64,000 bases of DNA from Bacillus gaemokensis. GTDB lineage: Bacteria; Bacillota; Bacilli; Bacillales; Bacillaceae_G. The notes beneath the pieces are model-generated. The model made no database searches and was not told where the DNA came from. It worked only from the letters and a program-made list of their open reading frames with translations. Each line of letters begins with the position of its first letter. Positions within the stretch are counted from its first letter, which is position 1. The stretch covers positions 635,132-699,131 of the forward strand of contig NZ_LTAQ01000001.1 in the NCBI RefSeq assembly GCF_001590835.1. Reading direction: 5' to 3'. Of this stretch, positions 58,572 to 64,000 are shown in pieces. The position numbers were made by a program, and so were the translations under genes.

Positions 58572-59516
58572 ATGAAACGCAATCTATCTATTCTATTTAC
58601 TCTCATTCTTGTTATGTTTGCCATTGTTGGTTGCTCTTCTCCAAAAGAAGAATCCCAGGCAAAGGAACAACCGAAAACGAAAGTTGTCAAACATGTAAAA
58701 GGTGAAGTTACAATTCCGGTCAATCCAAAAAGAATTGTTGACTTATCTGGATCATCTGAAGAACTATTACTTCTTGGGCATAAACCTGTTGGTACAGCCA
58801 ACACGTATAAAGATAAAATCCAAGATCATTTGCAAGAAAAACTAAAAGGTGTAAAAGCAGTTGGTTGGTACTGGGCACCTAAAGTTGATTTAGAAGCAGT
58901 TATTGCTTTAAAACCAGACTTAATCATTTTAAACAACCGTCAATTAAAAATTTACGATCAACTAGCAAAGGTTACACCAACCGTTGTCCTAGAAACAAAC
59001 TTAGAAAACTGGCGTGATAAATTTAAAGAAGTAAGTAAGCTAGTTGGTGAAGAGAAAAAAGCGGATAAGTGGATTGCAGACTACGATAAAAAAGCAGCTT
59101 CCTTATCTAAAAAAATTAAAGAGAAAACAAAAGATGAAAACTTTATGTTCCTTGCCGTAACACCGCAAAACTTCCGTGTATATGGTAGTTTCGGATATGG
59201 TGATATCATCTTTAACGATTTAAAACTTCCTGCAACAAAAGGCACAGACTTAAAACAAACGATGGCACAAGTATCTTTAGAAAGTCTTGTCGCATTCCAA
59301 CCTGATCAAATGTTTATCGTAAACTTTGGCGGCGAAGCAGATAAAGTATATGATGACTACAAAAACAGTGCTATTTGGAAAAATAATAAAGCTGTGAAAA
59401 ATAATCATGTTTACGAAGTCAGCAATGAAGTCTTTAACACAAAAGCATTTAATCCAATTGGGAAAGATATGCTAATTGATGAAATTGCAAAACAAATTTT
59501 AGATAAGAACAAATAA
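58572..59516 (+). CDS. Orphan iron-siderophore-type substrate-binding lipoprotein
   Basis: 314 residues. Lipoprotein signal ending in AIVGC with Cys21, so membrane-anchored outside. Class III binding fold: RIVDLSGSSEELLLLGHKPVGTANTYK, a helical spine AKVTPTVVLETNLENWRDKFKEVSKLVG, and a second lobe with FGYGDIIFNDLKLP and VNFGGEADKVYDDYKNSAIWKN. No permease or ATPase gene adjoins, so it must use a transporter encoded elsewhere. Fur box upstream. I considered B. anthracis FpuA but cannot establish orthology. Confidence 0.88.
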   Translation: MKRNLSILFTLILVMFAIVGCSSPKEESQAKEQPKTKVVKHVKGEVTIPVNPKRIVDLSGSSEELLLLGHKPVGTANTYKDKIQDHLQEKLKGVKAVGWYWAPKVDLEAVIALKPDLIILNNRQLKIYDQLAKVTPTVVLETNLENWRDKFKEVSKLVGEEKKADKWIADYDKKAASLSKKIKEKTKDENFMFLAVTPQNFRVYGSFGYGDIIFNDLKLPATKGTDLKQTMAQVSLESLVAFQPDQMFIVNFGGEADKVYDDYKNSAIWKNNKAVKNNHVYEVSNEVFNTKAFNPIGKDMLIDEIAKQILDKNK

Positions 59517-59548
59517 GAAAACAGCAGCTCATCCCGAGCTGCTGTTTC
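59517..59548. terminator. Terminator between orphan lipoprotein gene and bofC
   Basis: AACAGCAGCTC pairs with GAGCTGCTGTT around ATCCC; follows the lipoprotein gene and overlaps the last codons of bofC on the other strand, so the bofC stop lies in its loop. Confidence 0.82.
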
Positions 59549-60059
59549 TCTTATTTTGCACCGCATACTGCTTCATTTTCTCAATAGTCTTCACAAAACG
59601 CTCTTTAGACTTGATACGGATACCACGTTTTAATTTTGCACGTTCATAACTTTCTAGCTTTTTCATATCAATTTGAAAAAATGAATGAATTGCATTATCA
59701 CTTTTTGGTACACCGTTAAAAATTTGCAATATACCCTCATTCGAAACACCAAAATACCCACTTGTTTTAAGCAAAGGTGAAATATCATCTACTTTTTTTT
59801 GCAATATAATTTGCACATCATCACGATCAACAATCTGCCATTCTTTATACTGCTTTAAAAATCCTTCTAAATTTGCCACCTTTTCAGTAAAAATCTCCTC
59901 ACTTACTTCTCCATCTACATACATGCGCTCTAGCAAAATTGTAACTTGAGGTTCTTTTTGCGTTACCTCTGGAACCATAACCGCAGCTGTAACACTCGAT
60001 TCATGATACAAACAAAACATAGCAATTACAGCTTGAACTGCGATCATCATGAATTTCAT
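59529..60059 (-). CDS. bofC: Intercompartmental signalling protein BofC
   Basis: 176 residues: signal peptide MKFMMIAVQAVIAMFCLYHESSVTA, an N-terminal BofC_N domain (TILLERMYVDGEVSEEIFTEKVANLEGFLKQYKEWQIVDRDDVQIILQKKVDDISPLLK) and a C-terminal domain with GYFGVSNEGILQIFNGVP. Secreted into the intermembrane space of the forespore, BofC restrains SpoIVB so that sigma-K activation waits. A sigma-G-like promoter lies upstream. The gene is next to ruvA in B. subtilis, as here after the lipoprotein insertion. Confidence 0.9.
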   Translation of the reverse strand: MKFMMIAVQAVIAMFCLYHESSVTAAVMVPEVTQKEPQVTILLERMYVDGEVSEEIFTEKVANLEGFLKQYKEWQIVDRDDVQIILQKKVDDISPLLKTSGYFGVSNEGILQIFNGVPKSDNAIHSFFQIDMKKLESYERAKLKRGIRIKSKERFVKTIEKMKQYAVQNKRNSSSG

Positions 60060-60099
60060 TTCCCTTCACCTCTTCCAGGCAATATAAAACTTCCATTTG

Positions 60100-60129
60100 T
60101 AGTTTTTCCGGATATAGAAGTTTTATCCA
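60100..60129 (-). promoter_or_regulatory. Candidate sigma-G promoter of bofC
   Basis: Minus strand TGGATA (60129-60124), 17-bp spacer, AAAACTA (60106-60100), near the sigma-G consensus (TGNATA, CATACTA). B. subtilis bofC is sigma-G dependent. Confidence 0.55.
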
Positions 60130-60305
60130 TGAAGGGTAGAAATGAAGTATTGAGAATTATAGACCTTGGTAATGGAACACCACTTTGTATAATAAAGTAA
60201 AAGGATTTCACTCTTCCTCGCTCTCTCTAAACCTTGAGATGAGAGTTCTTACCGTTCGCAAATAGCGAACTAAATAAGATTAAATTAAACTCTAATTATT
60301 ACCAT

Positions 60306-61220
60306 TTATTCATGAAGAGATACATTCTTTTTTCGACTTACTTGCACTGTCGCAATATAAACTCCTATTAATATAATTATCATCCCAAGCAGCTGCTGCC
60401 ATGTAATAACTGCTCCGTATAATACAACTGAAATAATTGTCGCTACGATAGGTGTGATATTTAAATACATACTCGCCTTACTTGCTCCAATTTCTTCCAC
60501 ACCTTTATTAAATACTATATAGCCAATTAGCGTTCCACATACGACCATATATAACATCTCTAACCACCCTTGTATAGAGAGCGCCGGAACTTTCTCCCAT
60601 CCTCCTTCAAAAACAGAAATACCTGCTAGAAAAATAGATCCTAGCACAGTCATAATCATAGTCGTAAATAATGGTGAAACATCTTTCATCACTGCTTTCC
60701 CCGTTAAACTGTACAGCACTCCACAGACTAATGCAGCTATAAATAATAGATCTCCTTTATTGAATGATAAAGATAAGAATACATGTAATGACCCTTTCGT
60801 GATAATAATAATGACACCTACTAAGGACAAAATTAAACTCATTGCTATTTTTATGCTCCATGTTTCTTTAAAAAACAAAATTGCCCCAATTGTAACGAAC
60901 ACCGGCATCGTCGCAATAATTAATGAGCCATTCATTGTAGAAGTATAATGAAGTCCCACAAAGAAAAATGCATTGTAGCCAAAAATACCAGTTAAAGAAA
61001 CGAATAATAGACCTTTCCAGTTTCTCCTTAATAACCCCATATTCCATTGAGACCTAGCCGAGACAATAATCATTAAAATAACTCCCGCTAACGCAAAGCG
61101 AATCGTCGCTGCTACAAGCGGTGGAATTTCTGTAATAACATGCTCTGCTGTTGCAAAAGAGCCACCCCAAAACAAAGGAACGAGTAACATTAGTACATAC
61201 ATACGGTCCTTACTGTTCAT
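60306..61220 (-). CDS. EamA-family (DMT superfamily) transporter
   Basis: 304 residues from MNSKDRMYVLMLLVPLFWGG; GGAAAGGAGC is upstream, so the open frame before it is not used. Ten transmembrane helices in two EamA repeats: the first has FWGGSFATAEHVITEIPPLVAATIRFALAG, the second VCGVLYSLTGKAVMKDVSP and ASMYLNITPIVATIISVVLYG. Exporters of amino acids or metabolites (RhaT/YdcZ relatives); substrate unknown. Downstream of an ArsR-type gene with a large palindrome between, indicating ArsR control. Confidence 0.88.
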   Translation of the reverse strand: MNSKDRMYVLMLLVPLFWGGSFATAEHVITEIPPLVAATIRFALAGVILMIIVSARSQWNMGLLRRNWKGLLFVSLTGIFGYNAFFFVGLHYTSTMNGSLIIATMPVFVTIGAILFFKETWSIKIAMSLILSLVGVIIIITKGSLHVFLSLSFNKGDLLFIAALVCGVLYSLTGKAVMKDVSPLFTTMIMTVLGSIFLAGISVFEGGWEKVPALSIQGWLEMLYMVVCGTLIGYIVFNKGVEEIGASKASMYLNITPIVATIISVVLYGAVITWQQLLGMIIILIGVYIATVQVSRKKNVSLHE

Positions 61221-61243
61221 TTTTATTGCTCCTTTCCAATAAA

Positions 61244-61275
61244 ATAAGTTTATATGTTTAAACATATAAACTTAT
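61244..61275. promoter_or_regulatory. 32-bp perfect palindrome between arsR-type gene and eamA
   Basis: Positions 61244-61275 read identically on both strands; the centre is TATATGTTTAAACATATA (61251-61268). It is 23 nt upstream of the eamA start and 13 nt past the arsR stop. A likely operator for the ArsR-family repressor; a terminator role is less fitting because the T tail is weak. Confidence 0.65.
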
Positions 61276-61288
61276 AAACTAAAAAAAT

Positions 61289-61609
61289 TTAGTAGTTTGA
61301 CTCTACTACTACAATCAAATCCTTAATTTTCTTTAAAAATTCTCGTGCACTTACAGCATAAAATATCTCTTTTCCATTTCGGTCAGCTGTAATAAGTTCT
61401 GCCTGTTTTAAAATTTTCAAATGATGAGACACAGCCGGTCTCGAAATGCCCATTCTATCTGTTATTTGAGTTACATTCAGACTTTTATTTTCAAGTAACA
61501 TCATAATAATTTGTTGACGATTCACATCTCCTAAAGCTTGAAATATAGGTGTGGTTAATTTGAATTTCTCCAAAACAATTTCTGTATTGCCACATTCAAA
61601 ACGTTCCAT
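61289..61609 (-). CDS. ArsR-family transcriptional repressor
   Basis: 106 residues. Winged helix-turn-helix with FQALGDVNRQQIIMMLLENKSLNVTQITDRMGISRPAVSHHLKILKQAELITADRNGKEIFYAV. There is only one Cys (Cys6), and the metal-binding CxC or His cluster of ArsR/SmtB sensors in helix 3 is absent, so the inducer is probably not arsenic or zinc. Encoded immediately upstream of eamA on the same strand. A shorter dyad (ATATAGTGACTATAT, 61635-61649) lies upstream of it. Confidence 0.88.
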   Translation of the reverse strand: MERFECGNTEIVLEKFKLTTPIFQALGDVNRQQIIMMLLENKSLNVTQITDRMGISRPAVSHHLKILKQAELITADRNGKEIFYAVSAREFLKKIKDLIVVVESNY

Positions 61610-61796
61610 ATCCTCTTCATCCTTACCATTTCATATAGTCACTATATTGTGTGATATATTACCATTTATATTTTAATCTTCTTGAGGATATTTGTAAACC
61701 AATTAATGTAATGTTCTGATATTTAATCTTACAAAAAAATGAAGCTCGGCAAAAACTCTCTGCTGCCTAACTTCACTTTATTTTTATATAATAAGA

Positions 61797-61917
61797 AAGA
61801 CGCCTGCATAGCAGGCGTCTTGATGCGTTTACGGCGAGAGACCAGGCGACCACATTCGCGTGTTTAGCACTTAAGCATATCTCTCGTCTTACGTAAATTA
61901 GCTCATCGCTTTGCTAA
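61797..61917 (-). ncRNA. Candidate structured small RNA
   Basis: Three successive hairpins and no ORF: TTAGC/GCTAA (61898-61917), a compound stem TTACG and CGAGAGA with TCTCTCG and CGTAA (61829-61896) enclosing a partly paired core, and a terminator with 11-bp stem AAGACGCCTGC/GCAGGCGTCTT (61797-61821) followed by TTTC-rich sequence on the minus strand. A TTGCTT-N17-TATATT promoter-like pair lies 61919-61947. No neighbour explains the terminator. Strand inferred. Confidence 0.5.
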
Positions 61918-62145
61918 TATAACATTAATATAAAAAGAAAGCAAGCTAATTATAAGAAATTCTTCATTACTTGTTTCTACCAGTTTTTAGACCTTAAGCA
62001 AATCAAATTCCATTATCACCACTAAACCAATTAATTATTAACATACAAAAACACTTAAAGTAAAATATAAGTTGATTAATGTAATATATATGTTACAATT
62101 ATTTTTGAATACCCATGAAAAATATGGTAACAGGAGATGAATATA

Positions 62146-62580
62146 TTGAAAAAAATTAAAGACGAACGCCTCATACTACAAAATTTAAAAAACATACGTA
62201 TTGCATTTCTATTTCAATCGATTGGTATGATGAGCATCTTAGGGTATATCGGCTTTAATGATGGATTCGATCAAATTACAAAATCTCCATTATGGTTATT
62301 ATTGATGCTAACAAGTATCCTACTTGCCTATTTACAAATGGGGATCTCTATTGATGCCGAAGAAGCTGAAAAAGGAATTAAAATAACTCCTTATTATAAA
62401 CTTGTTTTGCGCTCTGCTATTGTAGGAATTATTCTTGCTATTATTTATATTATCTTCAGTCCTGAAAGACCTCTATGGGAAGCAATTCTGATGGGGAGTA
62501 TTCTCTTTTTATGCTTTTTAGCTTCTTATTCTGTTGGTTACTTTATTAAGAAAAAACGTTTGCGAGATGGGGAGGAATAA
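62146..62580 (+). CDS. Four-helix membrane protein, hypothetical
   Basis: 144 residues from TTG (MKKIKDERLILQNLKNIRI); CAGGAG lies 9 nt before it and overlaps an in-frame ATG three codons earlier, which would have no spacer. Four transmembrane helices: about 21-38, 50-69, 88-107 and 116-136, with an acidic loop MGISIDAEEAEKGIKITPYY. I do not recognise the family. Stand-alone gene. Confidence 0.7.
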   Translation: MKKIKDERLILQNLKNIRIAFLFQSIGMMSILGYIGFNDGFDQITKSPLWLLLMLTSILLAYLQMGISIDAEEAEKGIKITPYYKLVLRSAIVGIILAIIYIIFSPERPLWEAILMGSILFLCFLASYSVGYFIKKKRLRDGEE

Positions 62581-62698
62581 CCAATTTTCTGAAGCATTGA
62601 CCATATTTTTATGTCTTATGCATTTTTCATCTTGAATACATATCCACGCCAGCATCCATCAATTTTCTACTTTTATTATAATGACGATGCTTTAAATG

Positions 62699-62731
62699 TA
62701 AAAAGAGGAAGGTGTAATCCTTCCCCTTTTT
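62699..62731 (-). terminator. Terminator after the coxA-like gene
   Basis: GGGGAAGG pairs with CCTTCCTC around a 6-nt loop, followed by TTTTTAC on the minus strand, 3 nt past the stop. Confidence 0.8.
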
Positions 62732-62733
62732 AG

Positions 62734-63414
62734 CTATCGCACTGTACCAGTAAGACCGGCACGAATATCTCGGAACATATCTGTTATGTCACGACCTAAG
62801 TCATTTGTAACTGTTCCATTGCGCAGACGCGTATTCATCGTATCTACACGTTCAAACATATCATTTTTTACTGTTACATATACATTTCGGTTTTTCACAT
62901 CATTTACAACTGCTTGACGAATTTCATTTGCCATTGCCGTTTCATTTGTTACTGCTGTACGTGGTTTCACTGCAATTACTACATCATTTCCATACACAAC
63001 TGTAGAAACACGATCTACATTATTCATGCGCTTCACACGATTTGTAATTTTTTCTGCTGTTCTTCCATCGTTGTTAATATACGAATTATTCATCGTAATG
63101 TTACGAGTCGGGTAAGGGTTTGCAATTTGACCATGGTAATTTACATCACGGTAATAATTATACCCAACATTATCACGGCGGTCGTAAATATCATTATTTC
63201 CTCGGTTACCATTACGATATGTCACATAATCTGTATATCGATCGTTACGCGTTACATTATTTCTATACGGATGTGTATCATTATAAGATGTACGCTCATA
63301 ATTGTAAGTACCATTACGAGTATCCATTGCATTTTTATCATTAGGTGTACCACATGCAGCTAATGCACTGGTAACTAACAAAGAAGCGGTAATAATTTTA
63401 ACTTTTTTATTCAA
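62734..63414 (-). CDS. coxA: YhcN/YlaJ-family sporulation lipoprotein (CoxA-like)
   Basis: 226 residues from TTG (MNKKVKIITASLLVTSALAAC); AGGGGGG is 8 nt upstream. Lipobox ALAAC with Cys21. The middle is Asn/Tyr/Arg-rich and of low complexity (about 25-105, RNGNRGNNDIYDRRDN), then the YhcN/YlaJ domain with ITNRVKRMNNVDRVSTVVYGNDVVIAV. In B. subtilis CoxA lies next to safA and is a cortex protein; the gene order here matches. Symbol assigned by position and family. Confidence 0.8.
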   Translation of the reverse strand: MNKKVKIITASLLVTSALAACGTPNDKNAMDTRNGTYNYERTSYNDTHPYRNNVTRNDRYTDYVTYRNGNRGNNDIYDRRDNVGYNYYRDVNYHGQIANPYPTRNITMNNSYINNDGRTAEKITNRVKRMNNVDRVSTVVYGNDVVIAVKPRTAVTNETAMANEIRQAVVNDVKNRNVYVTVKNDMFERVDTMNTRLRNGTVTNDLGRDITDMFRDIRAGLTGTVR

Positions 63415-63601
63415 TACAAAAACCCCCCTTGTTAGAATGAACTTCTCTCTCGAAAAGCTCCCTCTTATCATGAGTAACAAAGGAGGTTTTTACACTGTCA
63501 ATATTTCACTAGGGATTTTCTAACACCACTTGTAAAACCCAATTCGTTAGGGCTAATTTATAAGAAGTATGACGCACACCTAAACTAAGAAAAATTCCCT
63601 T

Positions 63602-64000
63602 CTATTCCTCATCCTCTTCCAGAGGTGTTCCAAAAACATCTGGCGGATCCGGCTGATAGTACATCGCACCTGGTTGAGGTGCATAACCAGCTTGAGGCGT
63701 TGGATAGTATAAAGAATTTGGATAATGCGGCCCGCCTGGTTGCGGACTATATAAAGCCCTTTCCTCACCACATCCACAATCTTCTTCTGGCATCGTTTGT
63801 GGTGGCATATTATTATCCATCATCGGCATTATATTTGGTATCGACGTATACTGTGGTGCCATTGGCTGACCTTGTGGATAAGGCATGTTATAATATGGAT
63901 TTTGCTGTTGAAACGGGACTTGATGGTACGGATACTGTTGTGGCATCATTTGCGGTTGATATGGCATCGGGATTTGCTGCGGCATTATGTTTGGCATTTG
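63602..64000 (-). CDS. safA: SafA/ExsA spore morphogenetic protein, C-terminal part (cut by window edge)
   Basis: At least 133 residues with the stop at 63602; the N-terminus with its expected LysM domain is beyond the window. The visible part is Pro/Gln/Met/Tyr-rich (QQIPMPYQPQMMPQQYPYH..., PQGQPMAPQYTSIP), ends GTPLEEDEE, and contains a CGCG. This composition and position beside coxA match SafA, called ExsA in the B. cereus group, which builds the inner coat and helps exosporium attachment. Confidence 0.82.
   Translation of the reverse strand, partial: QMPNIMPQQIPMPYQPQMMPQQYPYHQVPFQQQNPYYNMPYPQGQPMAPQYTSIPNIMPMMDNNMPPQTMPEEDCGCGEERALYSPQPGGPHYPNSLYYPTPQAGYAPQPGAMYYQPDPPDVFGTPLEEDEE

Noticed and set aside
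58572-59516. Naming the lipoprotein FpuA (petrobactin receptor)
   Set aside because: Family similarity alone does not identify the ligand, and the gene context does not support it.
60254-60270. GTTCGC/GCGAAC hairpin as a terminator
   Set aside because: Only 6 bp with no T run on either strand.
62914-63363. Ile/Cys-rich 149-residue plus-strand ORF
   Set aside because: Antisense of the low-complexity region of the coxA-like gene; no ribosome binding site.

Overview
The window is chromosomal DNA of a low-GC, endospore-forming Firmicute, almost certainly a member of the Bacillus cereus group. The evidence is AGGAGG-type ribosome binding sites, T-box leaders, sporulation genes (spoVB, bofC, a coxA-like lipoprotein, safA/exsA, an rsfA relative), and gene order that follows the B. 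subtilis yrh/yrr/yrv/yrz region with local insertions. Nearly everything is core genome. There is no prophage, intact insertion sequence, CRISPR array, rRNA or tRNA gene. I could not tell which species of the group it is.

Layout. 0-4.4 kb: end of a LacI-type regulator gene, a divergent HAD phosphatase, an ankyrin protein, and a Fur-boxed ferric-complex ABC transporter. 4.4-11.2 kb: the cysteine-from-methionine pathway (yrrT, mtnN, mccA, mccB, yrhC), with a Rex-controlled adhE placed between mccB and yrhC. 11.3-14.6 kb: yrzA, yrrS, pbpI, greA. 14.9-18.5 kb: udk, trhP2, trhP1, trmR, that is wobble-uridine 5-methoxylation genes plus uridine kinase. 18.7-25.1 kb: mltG, yrzB, ruvX, ireB, alaS with a T-box, and an AI-2E-type permease. 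25.3-31.6 kb: small proteins, recD2, a TPR protein, mnmA and a cysteine desulfurase. 31.6-34.9 kb: cymR, rarA, an RsfA-like regulator and small genes. 35-39.9 kb: tcdA, a tandem structured repeat, and aspS-hisS behind a T-box. 40-47.8 kb: hydrolase, dtd, relA, apt, recJ, cation exporter. 48.1-58.4 kb: secDF, comN, spoVB, DUF421, yrzE-like, yajC, tgt, queA, DUF2905, ruvB, ruvA. 58.5-64 kb: an orphan iron-type binding lipoprotein, bofC, an ArsR-EamA pair, a candidate structured RNA, a membrane protein, a coxA-like gene and the 3' end of safA.

The genes connect in several ways. CymR (31.6 kb) is the known family regulator of the yrrT-mtnN-mccAB operon also present here. The cysteine desulfurase and MnmA together supply tRNA 2-thiouridine, while TrhP1/TrhP2/TrmR act on the wobble uridine of other tRNAs, TcdA on ct6A, and Tgt/QueA on queuosine, so tRNA modification is a theme. 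RuvA, RuvB, RuvX, RecD2, RecJ and RarA handle recombination and repair.

The most interesting non-textbook signals are: a sigma-A promoter embedded in a 17-bp hairpin that masks the recJ ribosome binding site; a candidate structured RNA with its own terminator at about 61.8-61.9 kb; a 32-bp perfect palindrome between the arsR and eamA genes; a tandem 156/172-bp structured repeat upstream of tcdA; two genes that appear to start with ATT; and overlapping Asp and His codons in the likely specifier region of the hisS-aspS T-box.
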